The notes under the pieces: generated by a model
What the model was told of the DNA's origin: nothing
Seen by the model: the letters and a program-made list of their open reading frames with translations, nothing else
Database searches by the model: none
Position numbers and translations under genes: made by a program
DNA from: Bacteroidia bacterium
Lineage (GTDB): Bacteria; Bacteroidota; Bacteroidia; J057
Direction of reading: 5' to 3'
Length of the DNA: 64,000 nucleotides
NCBI GenBank assembly: GCA_041391665.1
Contig: JAWKNO010000002.1
Span: forward strand, 186,001-250,000
Part shown: positions 7,520 through 16,285 of the stretch, one piece after another
Layout of the letters: each line of letters starts with the position of its first letter
Numbering within the stretch: the first letter of the stretch is position 1

Positions 7520-9472
7520 ATGGATACTCTGCTAAGGCTGATCATTCTTCTACCCATTATTAGTTCCGCGCTGATCGGACTTGGGGGCTTCTTTTTCCCC
7601 GCTTTCCGAGAAAAGGAAAAGCTGGTAGGATTTCTCGCTACTTCAGCCGTAGCGATTCCTTTTTTTCTGGTGCTCACAGCTTTCTTTCAGTTTACGGGTG
7701 AACCTGTTCACTTTGAGCTGTTTACCTGGATGGCTGCCGGTAACCTGAATATCAAATTTGCCTACAACCTCGACCAGTTATCGCTCCTTATGGGGCTGAT
7801 TGTCAATGGTGTGGGTGCACTGATCCACATTTATTCTGTGGGTTATATGCATGGCGACCGGGGGTACTATAAGTTTTTTGCCTACCTCAACCTCTTTATC
7901 TTCTCGATGAATAACCTGATTCTCGGAGATAATATGGCGGTGATGTTTCTCGGTTGGGAAGGTGTTGGGGTTTGTTCCTACCTCCTGATTGGTTTCTGGT
8001 ACGAAGATATGGCAAAAGCTGCAGCTGCCCAGAAGGCGTTTGTTGCCAACCGTATCGGTGACTTTGCGATGATCGTGGCAATGATGCTGATTTTCACCGA
8101 GTTGGTCGCTCACGGCGGCACTACCAGCCTGAGTTTCAGTGAGATTATTCATACCGACTTTGGTGATAAAACTTTCTGGATTGCCCTGCTCCTCTTTATC
8201 GCAGCTACCGGTAAATCTGCCCAGATTCCGTTGTTTGTCTGGCTCCCTGATGCGATGGCCGGTCCGACACCTGTTTCTGCACTGATCCACGCGGCAACCA
8301 TGGTCACCTCTGGTATCTATATGATTGCCCGTGTACACCCGATTTTCCTCGGCGCTCCTGAAGTGATGACCGTAGTGGTGATCGTCGCAGCGCTAACGGC
8401 TTTGATGGCGGCATTTATAGCCGTAGCACAAAATGATATCAAAGGTGTACTGGCATATTCAACCGTTTCTCAGCTGGGCTTTATGTTTATGGCCCTTGGG
8501 GCTGGCGCTTTCACTACAGCTATTTTCCATGTGATGACTCACGCTTTCTTTAAGGCATGTCTCTTCCTTGGTTCCGGCTCAGTGATCCACGCCATGGAGC
8601 ATATGCATACAGTCAAAGATCCGCAGGATATCCGCACGATGGGAGGACTTTCAAAATATATGCCTTCCACCAGCAAAACTTTCTGGATTTCAACGCTGGC
8701 AATCGCCGGTATTCCGCTTCTTTCCGGTTTCTTCTCCAAGGATGAGATTCTTTCCAGCCTGTTCTTCAACGGTTTTGAAAGACCACTCTACTTCCTGATC
8801 TGGGGTGTTGCTCTGTTTACCGCCGTGCTCACGGCGTTTTATATGACCCGGGTTACTTTCCTTACCTTCAACGGTCAGGAGCGTTTCCCTCACGAAAAAC
8901 ACCCGCACGAAAGCCCCGCCATCATGACCATCCCTTTGTGGATTCTGGCAGTACTGGCTATTCTGGGTGGATATCTGGGACTTCCCTATATCATTGGACA
9001 CGGGCACTATCATATTCTTAATGAAAAATGGTTCCACGGTCTGATTGAAAACCGCGACCTGCACCATGCTATGACCGAACATGCAGCTTTTGAATACCTG
9101 CTCCTGGTTCTTGCTTTTGTAGTATCCATCGGGACAGTTCTATGGACGCGGAATTTCTACACCAAATACGACCTCGCGGGTGATGAAAAAGTGCAAAACT
9201 TCTTTGGAAGACTTTACAACTCCATGAAGGGCAAATTTTTTGTGGACGAACTCTACAATTCATCTATCATCCGTCCCTTTGTATGGGCAGGTTCGAATAT
9301 CGTTGTATGGTTTGATAAAAATGTCATTGACGGGGTAGTCAACGGAAGTGCCGCTACCGTGGCTTCGATTGGCGATGTTTTCCGGAAATTACAAACGGGT
9401 CTGGTATCCAATTATGTACTTATGGTATCCGTCGGCGTCATGTTGATTCTGACCTATCTGATTTTTGGATAA
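7520..9472 (+). CDS. nuoL: NADH-quinone oxidoreductase subunit L
   Basis: A 650-aa antiporter-like proton-pumping subunit of complex I. Visible hallmarks are 'DQLSLLMGLIVNGVGALIHIYSVGYM', the helix with 'MFLGWEGVGVCSYLLIGFWY', 'GKSAQIPLFVWLPDAMAGPTPVSALIHAATMV' and 'DIKGVLAYSTVSQLGFMF' (all quoted in part). The C-terminal extension holding the lateral helix and final TM helix is present. A terminator follows, and no nuoM or nuoN comes after it, so the pump subunits M and N must be encoded elsewhere or be absent. Confidence 0.96.
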   Translation: MDTLLRLIILLPIISSALIGLGGFFFPAFREKEKLVGFLATSAVAIPFFLVLTAFFQFTGEPVHFELFTWMAAGNLNIKFAYNLDQLSLLMGLIVNGVGALIHIYSVGYMHGDRGYYKFFAYLNLFIFSMNNLILGDNMAVMFLGWEGVGVCSYLLIGFWYEDMAKAAAAQKAFVANRIGDFAMIVAMMLIFTELVAHGGTTSLSFSEIIHTDFGDKTFWIALLLFIAATGKSAQIPLFVWLPDAMAGPTPVSALIHAATMVTSGIYMIARVHPIFLGAPEVMTVVVIVAALTALMAAFIAVAQNDIKGVLAYSTVSQLGFMFMALGAGAFTTAIFHVMTHAFFKACLFLGSGSVIHAMEHMHTVKDPQDIRTMGGLSKYMPSTSKTFWISTLAIAGIPLLSGFFSKDEILSSLFFNGFERPLYFLIWGVALFTAVLTAFYMTRVTFLTFNGQERFPHEKHPHESPAIMTIPLWILAVLAILGGYLGLPYIIGHGHYHILNEKWFHGLIENRDLHHAMTEHAAFEYLLLVLAFVVSIGTVLWTRNFYTKYDLAGDEKVQNFFGRLYNSMKGKFFVDELYNSSIIRPFVWAGSNIVVWFDKNVIDGVVNGSAATVASIGDVFRKLQTGLVSNYVLMVSVGVMLILTYLIFG

Positions 9473-9495
9473 ATAAAATCTGATAAAATATTCTG

Positions 9496-9535
9496 ATCCG
9501 GATGGCGTCTATACAATCATGCCATCCGGATTTTT
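9496..9535 (+). terminator. Terminator after nuoL
   Basis: A perfect 11-bp stem ATCCGGATGGC / GCCATCCGGAT with a 14-nt loop and a five-T tail, 24 bp after the nuoL stop. It closes the kdsB-nuoJKL unit. Confidence 0.82.
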
Positions 9536-9643
9536 CGTTTAACGGGAAATGATGGTTTGGTCTTCTGCCTAACATTTCAGGAGATTGCGCGTTTTTAACT
9601 TGTATCTTGGTTTTCCCTCACCAATCGCTAACCAGTAAACCTT

Positions 9644-10780
9644 ATGAATATAGGTGTTGTATGTTATCCAACCTATGGTGGAAGCGGCGTTATCGCCACC
9701 GAATTGGGTAAGGCACTTGCCGAAAGAGGCCATAAAATTCATTTTATCACGTATAGCCGCCCTATCAGACTGGATCTTTTTTCAGAAAATATATTTTACC
9801 ATGAAGTCCGGACAAAAGATTACCCATTGTTTGACTTCATCCCATACGAGTCTGCGCTGACATCTACTATGGTGGATGTGGCGAGATATCACGATCTGGA
9901 TTTGTTCCACGTTCATTATGCCATTCCTCACGCTTCGGCTGCCTATATGGCCCGCCAGATTTTGAAAGGGTATGACCGCGATGTGCCATTTGTAACCACG
10001 CTTCACGGGACCGACATTACTCTGGTAGGCAAAAACCCCAGCTATGAGCCGGTGGTCAGCTTTTCTATTGATCAAAGCAATGGGGTGACCGCTGTCTCCG
10101 AATTTCTCAAAAAAGATACCCTCGAAAATTTTGCCGTGAAGGCAGATATCCGGGTGATTCACAACTTTGTGGACCTCAACCGGTTTCGCCGTCAAAATAA
10201 AGACCATTTCAAAAAAATGATCACCAGCGGCGGAGAAAAAGTGATTGTGCATACCTCCAACTTCAGAAAAGTAAAACGCATCGACGATGTGATGCTGACT
10301 TTTGAGAAGATCAGACAAAAAGTACCGTCCAAATTGCTGATGGTAGGGGATGGGCCCGAACGGATTATGGCAGAAGAAATGTGCCGCGAAATGGGTATCT
10401 GTGAAGATGTGATTTTCCTGGGAAGCCAAAACGCAGTGGAGGAAATCTATGCAATCGGTGATCTGTTTCTGATCCCTTCCGGCAACGAAAGTTTTGGCCT
10501 TTCGGCGCTGGAAGCGATGGCATGCGGGGTGCCCGTCATTTCTTCCAATGCCGGCGGACTAACCGAACTCGTCGTTGACGGAGAAAATGGGTATGCGTGT
10601 AAAATCGGAGATGTGGATTCTATGGCAAAAGCAGCAATTTCACTGCTGGAAGATGAGGCCAAATGGCAGGTGTTTTCTCAAAATGCGTTTGCCCACGCGC
10701 AAACTTTCTCCATTGACGCGATTGTTCCCAAATATGAAGCGTATTATGAAGAAATTTGCAGACAATATGCAGCAGTTTAA
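9644..10780 (+). CDS. bshA: N-acetyl-alpha-D-glucosaminyl L-malate synthase
   Basis: A 378-aa GT4 glycosyltransferase for the first step of bacillithiol synthesis (UDP-GlcNAc plus L-malate). 'MNIGVVCYPTYGGSGVIATE' at the N-terminus is the BshA signature, followed by 'HFITYSRPIRLDL', 'LFHVHYAIPHASAAYMA', 'VTTLHGTDITLVG' and 'NFVDLNRFRR'. The C-terminal EX7E motif (in 'NESFGLSALEAMACG') binds the nucleotide sugar. Gram-positive and Bacteroidota lineages use bacillithiol as their low-molecular-weight thiol. No bshB or bshC is seen in the window. A TATCTTGG box, one mismatch from TAnnTTTG, lies about 40 bp upstream. Confidence 0.93.
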   Translation: MNIGVVCYPTYGGSGVIATELGKALAERGHKIHFITYSRPIRLDLFSENIFYHEVRTKDYPLFDFIPYESALTSTMVDVARYHDLDLFHVHYAIPHASAAYMARQILKGYDRDVPFVTTLHGTDITLVGKNPSYEPVVSFSIDQSNGVTAVSEFLKKDTLENFAVKADIRVIHNFVDLNRFRRQNKDHFKKMITSGGEKVIVHTSNFRKVKRIDDVMLTFEKIRQKVPSKLLMVGDGPERIMAEEMCREMGICEDVIFLGSQNAVEEIYAIGDLFLIPSGNESFGLSALEAMACGVPVISSNAGGLTELVVDGENGYACKIGDVDSMAKAAISLLEDEAKWQVFSQNAFAHAQTFSIDAIVPKYEAYYEEICRQYAAV

Positions 10781-10844
10781 TACTTTCTGCCCAACATTAT
10801 CAGTTCGGATTTAGTGTTCTGGCAGAAAATTCGTATAATTCATT

Positions 10845-11132
10845 ATGGAGATTTTACTTTGGCCCCTGGGCATATTATTCGCTATTTACCTAACCTTCCG
10901 GTTGTTTGGCAGGCAAATTCTGCAATTTGGTCTCAAGAAACTTCTTACCAGACTTGTAAAAGATTCAGAGAACCAATCGTTTCAATATTACAAAAACTAT
11001 AGTGAGGATGCTTTCCATCAGCAGGTTTTTGTAGATAAGGAAGTGAAAGTCACCTCTCCCAAACATACCCAGAAAAAAAGCATATCTGCCGATGATATTG
11101 CGGAAGATGTGGATTATGAGGAATTACGATAA
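10845..11132 (+). CDS. DUF4834-like single-TM protein
   Basis: 95 aa. One N-terminal TM helix (about residues 3-24) is followed by a basic segment and an acidic C-terminus (SADDIAEDVDYEELR). The arrangement resembles the DUF4834 family of short Bacteroidota membrane proteins of unknown function; the match is from general architecture and is not firm. It lies 64 bp after bshA and 9 bp before ispE, so it probably shares their transcript. Confidence 0.6.
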   Translation: MEILLWPLGILFAIYLTFRLFGRQILQFGLKKLLTRLVKDSENQSFQYYKNYSEDAFHQQVFVDKEVKVTSPKHTQKKSISADDIAEDVDYEELR

Positions 11133-11141
11133 CTCACCGGG

Positions 11142-11921
11142 ATGACAAATACCATTTCGCTTTCTCCCAACGCAAAAATCAATCTTGGGCTGTTTATCAA
11201 GGGTAAACGTAATGATGGCTATCATTTATTGGAAACCCTTCTTTTTCCGGTTCCCTCCCTTCACGATACCCTTACCCTTTCGGAAACCGACACACCCGGC
11301 TGTTCGCTTTCTGTGAGCGGCATTGTGCTCGATAGTGGAATAACAGATAATCTTTGTTATAAGGCCTGGAAATTGATTCAGACGCGTTTTCCCGATCTGC
11401 CGGGCGTACATCTGCAATTGCAAAAAAACATCCCCGCAGGGGCAGGCCTCGGCGGTGGCTCCTCCGATGCGGCAGCAACCCTTAAAGGCCTCAATCAACT
11501 CTTTAAGCTGGGACTTTCTGATCATATGCTGGCTGAAATCGCCGGAAACCTCGGGGCAGATGTGCCCTTTTTTATTTTTAACCAACCGCTGCTCGCCAAA
11601 GGTATTGGTACAGAACTTACCCCGGTCAACCTGACACTTCCTTACCGGCTGGAACTGATTACCACGGATATCCATTCTTCCACCATCGCAGCATATAAAG
11701 CGCTGGATTACCGGCAGTTTGACCCCAACCGAGATCTGATGGCTACGCTTCAGTTGCCCGTAAGTCAGTGGCCCGAATTACTGGTAAATGATCTGGAAGT
11801 ACCGGTATTTGCCATGTATCCCCGATTGAAAGAAATAAAGGAAAATCTCTATCAGCAGGGAGCCGTGTATGCAGCTATGTCTGGCAGCGGGAGTGCAGTT
11901 TTTGGCTTGTTTCCCCTTTAG
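11142..11921 (+). CDS. ispE: 4-diphosphocytidyl-2-C-methyl-D-erythritol kinase
   Basis: A 259-aa GHMP-family kinase of the MEP isoprenoid pathway. 'SPNAKINLGLFIKGKRNDGYH' (quoted in part) at residues 8-27 is the substrate region with the catalytic-area Lys and Asn. 'PAGAGLGGGSSDAAATL' near residue 100 is the ATP-binding glycine-rich loop, and 'NDLEVPVF' and 'AAMSGSGSAVFGLF' are the third GHMP motifs. It is slightly short of the roughly 280-aa norm, but all motifs are present. Confidence 0.95.
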   Translation: MTNTISLSPNAKINLGLFIKGKRNDGYHLLETLLFPVPSLHDTLTLSETDTPGCSLSVSGIVLDSGITDNLCYKAWKLIQTRFPDLPGVHLQLQKNIPAGAGLGGGSSDAAATLKGLNQLFKLGLSDHMLAEIAGNLGADVPFFIFNQPLLAKGIGTELTPVNLTLPYRLELITTDIHSSTIAAYKALDYRQFDPNRDLMATLQLPVSQWPELLVNDLEVPVFAMYPRLKEIKENLYQQGAVYAAMSGSGSAVFGLFPL

Positions 11922-11978
11922 ACAGGTGAATTGTAATGAAAGCTTGCAAAACCAAAATGTAAAACTAAAGATTTCGTT

Positions 11979-11986
11979 TATATTTG
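11979..11986 (+). promoter_or_regulatory. -7 box upstream of first DUF4369-thioredoxin gene
   Basis: TATATTTG followed by C is an exact TAnnTTTG match, 39 bp before the ATG at 12025. There is no convincing -33 TTTG. Confidence 0.5.
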
Positions 11987-12024
11987 CTCCGCAAACATTC
12001 ATACATCACTTTTGAAAAAATCGT

Positions 12025-13485
12025 ATGACTAAGAAGAATATTCTCCGGTTAATGGTTCTGATAACCATCTATGTATTTTCCGGTCCGGCATTTTCTCAGA
12101 ATGGGTATAAAATAGAAGTCGCTGTTTCCGGATTTTCGGGCAATGAGGCATATCTCGCTTATTATTATGGCGATAAACAGTATATCAAGGATACTGCGGC
12201 AGCTCAGAACGGAAGTTTTGTTTTTGAAGGTCCAGAGGCATTGGATGGTGGGATTTATCTCATTGTACTCCCTCCCAAAAACTCCTATTTTGAGATAATT
12301 ATAGATAAAGACCAGAAATTCAAACTGGCTACTGATACCGTTGATTATGTGAAGCATATGAAGGTATCGGGTTCGGAAGAAAATGACTATTTCTACAAGG
12401 ATATTCAGTTTCTGGCGGTAAAACGCGTTCGCGCCAATGAGATCAATGCCAGCCTCAAAGATCCGGGTATCGGGGCTGTGGAAGCAAAAAAACTCAACGA
12501 TGAACTTTCCGGGATTGATGGAGAGGTAAAGGCCTTCCGCAAAAAATTTATGCAGGAACATCCGGACCTTTTTTATGTGAAAGTGCTGGAAAGTATGGAA
12601 GAACCCGTTATTCCGGAAGCACCCAAAGATGAAAATGGTAAAACACTGGATTCGCTGTTTGCTTACAAATACTACCGTGCGCACTACTTCGATCATCTCG
12701 ACCTGAAGGATGACCGCATGCTTCGCACACCGATTCTTCACAACAAGGTGGAGCAATATATGGAAAGACTGGTTCCCAAACACCCGGACTCAATCAATAT
12801 CGCATTGGATTATATTATTGACAAGTCCCGGGGCAGTGAGGATATTTTTCAGTATCTGGTGGTCAATCAGCTGAATAAGTACGCAGGGTCCAAGATCATG
12901 GGAATGGATGGCGTTTATGTGCATCTGGTGGAAAAATACTATATGTCGGGCGAAGCCTGGTGGGCAGATGAAGAAACCATTAAAAAGATGGAAGAACGCG
13001 CCCTAGCACTCAGTCCCAATCTGGTGGGACGGCCTGCTCCCAATTTTCGTGCACAGGATTCTAACGGAAATTACAGGGATTTGTACGGTGTTGAGGCCGA
13101 ATTTACCCTGCTGTATTTCTGGGACTATGATTGTGGGCATTGTAAAAAAATCACCCCTAAACTTGCGGAAGCATACAAACGCTACAAAGATCACGACGTA
13201 GCCCTGTTTGCCGTAAGTATAAACGGTGATGTTGAGGTATGGAAGAAAAAACTACAGGAGTACGGGCTTCAGGATGCTATTAATGTACAGGATCATTACC
13301 GCCGCTCGGGTTTTGACAAAATGTACGATATTCGCAGCACCCCAAGGCTGTTTATTTTGGATGAAAATAAAAAAATCATCGCCAAACAGATTTCTGTATC
13401 CCAAATGGAGGAAATTTTAAGCACCGAACTGGGGCTTCCTATGCCAGAAAAAACACATGAAGACGAATCAGAAGGCGAAGAATAG
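12025..13485 (+). CDS. Exported DUF4369 / thioredoxin-fold (TlpA-like) protein, copy 1
   Basis: 486 aa with a signal peptide (residues 1-25). The N-terminal domain ('KIEVAVSGFSGNEAYLAYYYG', quoted in part, then 'GSFVFEG' and 'GIYLIVLPPKNSYFEIIID') is DUF4369-like. The middle helical region (about 120-320) resembles DUF5106. The C-terminal domain (about 325-475) is a thioredoxin fold with the active site C370-G-H-C373 in 'YFWDYDCGHCKKITP' and a cis-Pro in 'STPRLFIL'. Likely a periplasmic or outer-membrane-facing thiol-disulfide reductase; the partner is unknown. The next gene is a close paralogue in the same orientation, 30 bp downstream. Confidence 0.82.
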   Translation: MTKKNILRLMVLITIYVFSGPAFSQNGYKIEVAVSGFSGNEAYLAYYYGDKQYIKDTAAAQNGSFVFEGPEALDGGIYLIVLPPKNSYFEIIIDKDQKFKLATDTVDYVKHMKVSGSEENDYFYKDIQFLAVKRVRANEINASLKDPGIGAVEAKKLNDELSGIDGEVKAFRKKFMQEHPDLFYVKVLESMEEPVIPEAPKDENGKTLDSLFAYKYYRAHYFDHLDLKDDRMLRTPILHNKVEQYMERLVPKHPDSINIALDYIIDKSRGSEDIFQYLVVNQLNKYAGSKIMGMDGVYVHLVEKYYMSGEAWWADEETIKKMEERALALSPNLVGRPAPNFRAQDSNGNYRDLYGVEAEFTLLYFWDYDCGHCKKITPKLAEAYKRYKDHDVALFAVSINGDVEVWKKKLQEYGLQDAINVQDHYRRSGFDKMYDIRSTPRLFILDENKKIIAKQISVSQMEEILSTELGLPMPEKTHEDESEGEE

Positions 13486-13515
13486 TATAATTGAAACGTA
13501 TCAAAACAGATAAAG

Positions 13516-14991
13516 ATGAAAGATATACAGCGATCTATATGGGGGGTAGTCGGGCTCCTGGTCTGGGCAGGCTTGTTTACTGCCTGTAGTTCCAGCAAAA
13601 ATGATACGGGCGATACCCAGATTGCTTCGACAGATCCCGGATATGAGATCAAAATCAAGGTAAAGAATTTTACTGCTGATAAGGCGTATCTGGCACACCA
13701 TTACGGAAGCTCCAATCAGCTAAAAGATAGTGCAGACGTCACCAACGGCAGTTTTACGTTTGCCGGGAAAGAACATCTCCCTGAAGGGTTGTATATGGTG
13801 ATTCTTCCTCCCAAAAACACTTTCTTCGAAATCATTGTCGATAAGGACCAGTTTTTTGAACTGGAAACGGATACCGCCAGTTATGTCGAACATATGAAGG
13901 CTACCGGTTCGGTTGAAAATGAAGTCATGTATGGCGATATTGGTTTCCTGGCTGATCAGCGCAAAAAAGTGGAAGGTCTTCGCACCCAATTGCAGGCCGC
14001 TTCCGGAAATGAGGCAAAAACTAAAGAAATCGAGGCGCAAATTCGCCAGGTAGATACTCTGGTAATGAACCACAGGCAGAAACTTTTTACCGAAAACCCC
14101 GACCTGTTTTTTACCAAATTTCTCCTGAGTATGGAAAACCCCCAGGTTCCTCCCGCTCCGGAAGGCGCCGATGAAAACTATGCGTTTTATTACTACCGCA
14201 AACAATTCTTCGATAAGGTAGATTTCTCCGATGGTCGTTTGCTCCGGTCTCCCTCTCTCTGGAACCGGGTAAATCAATATATGGATAAACTCACGGTCAA
14301 ACACCCTGATTCTATTATTCAGTCTATCGACTATATTCTGGGGCTTGCCCGTCAAAACGATGATAATTTTGAATATCTGGTAGCCAAACTCCTCAATACG
14401 TGGGGGGTAGAAAGCAAACTGATGGGCATGGACGCTGTATATGTCCATATGGTGGAGCGGTATTATTTGTCAGGCGATGCCTGGTGGGCCGATTCTGCGC
14501 TGCTCAATAAGATGATCGAACGCGCGACTGCACTTAGTCCCAATCTCATTGGTCGCCCGGCACCCAACTTTGCCGCTTTTGACCTGAATGGAAACCCGCT
14601 TCCCCTGTATGATGTGGATGCCAAACTGACAATTCTCTATTTCTGGGACTATGACTGCGGGCATTGTAAAAAGATCACGCCGGAACTATCCAAAATATAT
14701 CCCAAATACCTCAGTAAAGGGGTGAAAGTCTATGCCGTAAGCATCAACGGAGATGTGGAAGTGTGGAAGAAAAAACTGGTGGAATACGGACTCGGACAAG
14801 CTATAAACGTGCAGGATCACCGACGTCAGACAGGATTTGACGGGATGTATGATGTACTGAGTACACCGCGCATTTTTATTCTGGACAAAGATAAAATTAT
14901 CCGCTACAAGCAGATCGCAGTTGAACAGGTGGAGGAAATCCTGGACAGAGAACTGGAAGAAATCGCTAAAAAAGATACACCAGGGAGCTGA
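13516..14991 (+). CDS. DUF4369 / thioredoxin-fold lipoprotein, copy 2
   Basis: 491 aa, paralogue of the preceding gene along its full length (for example 'VILPPKNTFFEIIVDKDQFFELETDT', quoted in part, against the matching segment of copy 1). Its export signal differs: 'LLVWAGLFTACSSSK' has a lipobox with Cys near residue 23, so this copy should be lipid-anchored whereas copy 1 has an ordinary signal peptide. The active site is C381-G-H-C384. It ends six bases before a convergent gene. Confidence 0.82.
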   Translation: MKDIQRSIWGVVGLLVWAGLFTACSSSKNDTGDTQIASTDPGYEIKIKVKNFTADKAYLAHHYGSSNQLKDSADVTNGSFTFAGKEHLPEGLYMVILPPKNTFFEIIVDKDQFFELETDTASYVEHMKATGSVENEVMYGDIGFLADQRKKVEGLRTQLQAASGNEAKTKEIEAQIRQVDTLVMNHRQKLFTENPDLFFTKFLLSMENPQVPPAPEGADENYAFYYYRKQFFDKVDFSDGRLLRSPSLWNRVNQYMDKLTVKHPDSIIQSIDYILGLARQNDDNFEYLVAKLLNTWGVESKLMGMDAVYVHMVERYYLSGDAWWADSALLNKMIERATALSPNLIGRPAPNFAAFDLNGNPLPLYDVDAKLTILYFWDYDCGHCKKITPELSKIYPKYLSKGVKVYAVSINGDVEVWKKKLVEYGLGQAINVQDHRRQTGFDGMYDVLSTPRIFILDKDKIIRYKQIAVEQVEEILDRELEEIAKKDTPGS

Positions 14992-14997
14992 TAGGGG

Positions 14998-15513
14998 TTA
15001 TTTCTGCATGATTGCAGTACAATTGTCGGTTTTGGTAAATCCGTCTGATTCGTACTGAACAGAAAAATTGAGGGTGAGGGTAGTTCCGCTAAAGCTGCCT
15101 TCACCCTCAAATGTATAGGCAATCACGCCACAGTCTATCGTTTGGGAGGCAATGCCGATTTCTGCACCGCTGATAGATGCCTCCAGCTTTATTTCGCCAC
15201 CCGGGCAGTCGTAGTCGCCGAGGTTGTAGATATATACTTTCATCGGCTCGTTTTCGATTTCTTCAATAAAAACCGTATGGTTGGCGGTTGTCGTAAAACA
15301 ACCTTCATATCGAATCTGGTAGGTGCCAAGAAACTTCTGAATCACCAGATTTTCACAAAAAACGCCTTCATAGCCATCCAGACACACACAGGAGCCATCT
15401 TCTTCCTGGCAGGCACCGCCATTGAGGCAGGTGACGGTTTCACAGGGTTTTTCTTTACAGGAAAGAAAGAAAAACGGAACAAGGATGAAGAGGAAAAGTG
15501 TTTTTCGGGTCAT
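14998..15513 (-). CDS. EGF-like domain lipoprotein
   Basis: 171 aa. Lipoprotein signal 'FLFILVPFFFLSCKEK' with Cys19. Residues 22-53 form an EGF-like module with six cysteines in the order C-C-C-C-C-C ('CETVTCLNGGACQEEDGSC', then 'CLDGYEGVFC'). The remaining 115 residues are a beta-rich domain with two Cys pairs and no recognised family. EGF modules in Bacteroidota surface lipoproteins are usually followed by a similar lipocalin-like or unknown domain. Function unknown. It faces the preceding gene head-on with a 6-bp gap. Confidence 0.72.
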   Translation of the reverse strand: MTRKTLFLFILVPFFFLSCKEKPCETVTCLNGGACQEEDGSCVCLDGYEGVFCENLVIQKFLGTYQIRYEGCFTTTANHTVFIEEIENEPMKVYIYNLGDYDCPGGEIKLEASISGAEIGIASQTIDCGVIAYTFEGEGSFSGTTLTLNFSVQYESDGFTKTDNCTAIMQK

Positions 15514-15577
15514 GGGTTTGGGGTTTATGGAAAAAAATAAAAACTTTGATTCAGAAAAAGTATCTGTAATTATAACG

Positions 15578-15611
15578 ATTAAAAAGAAAAGGAGAGCTAT
15601 TGACTCTCCTT
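15578..15611 (-). terminator. Terminator of the trxA operon
   Basis: On the minus strand, AAGGAGAG, a 7-nt loop, CTCTCCTT, then TTCTTTTT. An 8-bp perfect stem 34 bp past the thioredoxin stop. Confidence 0.75.
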
Positions 15612-15644
15612 AACATTATAACTCAGCTGAAAAATAAAAGTTTT

Positions 15645-15953
15645 TCAGGCAAATTGTTCGATCACATTTTTAAGTTGCGTTTTCGGCATAACCCCTGAGC
15701 CGCGCCATTTTACCTGACCTTCCTGAAACAAGATAAAGGTCGGGATACCCATAATCTGGTATGCCTGGGCTACCTGCGGGTTTTTATCCACATCAACTTT
15801 GATAATATTGGCTTTCTCCTTCATCTCGGCAGCCAGTTCGCGCAGTACGGGAGCCATCGCATGGCAGGGACCGCACCAATCTGCATAGAAATCTACCAGC
15901 ACGGGCTGGCTGGACTGAATGAGCGAAGCGAAGGATGTTTTAGGTTGAGACAT
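15645..15953 (-). CDS. trxA: Thioredoxin
   Basis: A 102-aa cytosolic thioredoxin with active site C27-G-P-C30 in 'FYADWCGPCHAMAP' and cis-Pro in 'GIPTFILF'. It is third in a compact minus-strand operon, 5 bp after the DUF2892 gene, and is unlikely to be the only thioredoxin given its operon partners. The pairing of Trx, a DUF2892 membrane protein, a Crp/Fnr regulator and a rhodanese suggests a sulfane-sulfur or redox-stress role (inference). Confidence 0.93.
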   Translation of the reverse strand: MSQPKTSFASLIQSSQPVLVDFYADWCGPCHAMAPVLRELAAEMKEKANIIKVDVDKNPQVAQAYQIMGIPTFILFQEGQVKWRGSGVMPKTQLKNVIEQFA

Positions 15954-15958
15954 AATTT

Positions 15959-16165
15959 TCAGGAAGTAACTTTACATGTGTTAAGACCAAAAATTGCGTA
16001 TAGCGGGCAGAAGCTGACAATACTTGTCAGAATAAAAATACCTGCTACTACGCCCAGAATAATGGCAAGTGTACCGCCGATGACATTTGTGAAATATAGC
16101 GCAGCGATTACCACAGCAACCAGGATGCGTACAATTCTGTCGGTGTTTCCCATGTTCCTTTTCAT
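15959..16165 (-). CDS. DUF2892 (YgaP-type) membrane protein
   Basis: 68 aa. 'MKRNMGNTDRIVRILVAVV' followed by two tightly spaced TM helices and 'SFCPLYAIFGLNTC' is the DUF2892 signature, as in the membrane part of the rhodanese YgaP. The family is commonly found beside rhodaneses and Crp/Fnr regulators. The two cysteines (Cys53 and Cys64) at the membrane edge are typical. It sits between a 34-aa membrane peptide (11 bp upstream) and trxA. Confidence 0.85.
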   Translation of the reverse strand: MKRNMGNTDRIVRILVAVVIAALYFTNVIGGTLAIILGVVAGIFILTSIVSFCPLYAIFGLNTCKVTS

Positions 16166-16176
16166 AGTAAGTTAGA

Positions 16177-16281
16177 TTAGCGTGATTGAATTAAAAGTAC
16201 AATTCCAGAGATAGTGCCGATACAAATGATGCATACAAGCACCAGTTTGAATACTTTTTGTATGACACTTTGCTCTTTCAT
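16177..16281 (-). CDS. 34-aa single-pass membrane peptide
   Basis: A short gene of 34 codons: MKEQSVIQKVFKL, a hydrophobic stretch VLVCIICIGTISGIVLLI, then QSR and stop. The polar/basic N-terminus and one TM helix make a credible small membrane protein. It starts 35-50 bp after a CRP-type dyad and a TAGTTTAG -7-like box, and ends 11 bp before the DUF2892 gene, so it is the first gene of that operon. No family is recognised. Confidence 0.6.
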   Translation of the reverse strand: MKEQSVIQKVFKLVLVCIICIGTISGIVLLIQSR

Positions 16282-16285
16282 AATG

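Noticed and set aside
7778..8338. 186-aa minus-strand reading frame
   Set aside because: Antisense to nuoL; composition (many His/Gln/Asn) reflects the complementary codon pattern.
12049..12783. 244-aa minus-strand reading frame
   Set aside because: Antisense to the first DUF4369-thioredoxin gene; Phe/Ile-rich shadow.
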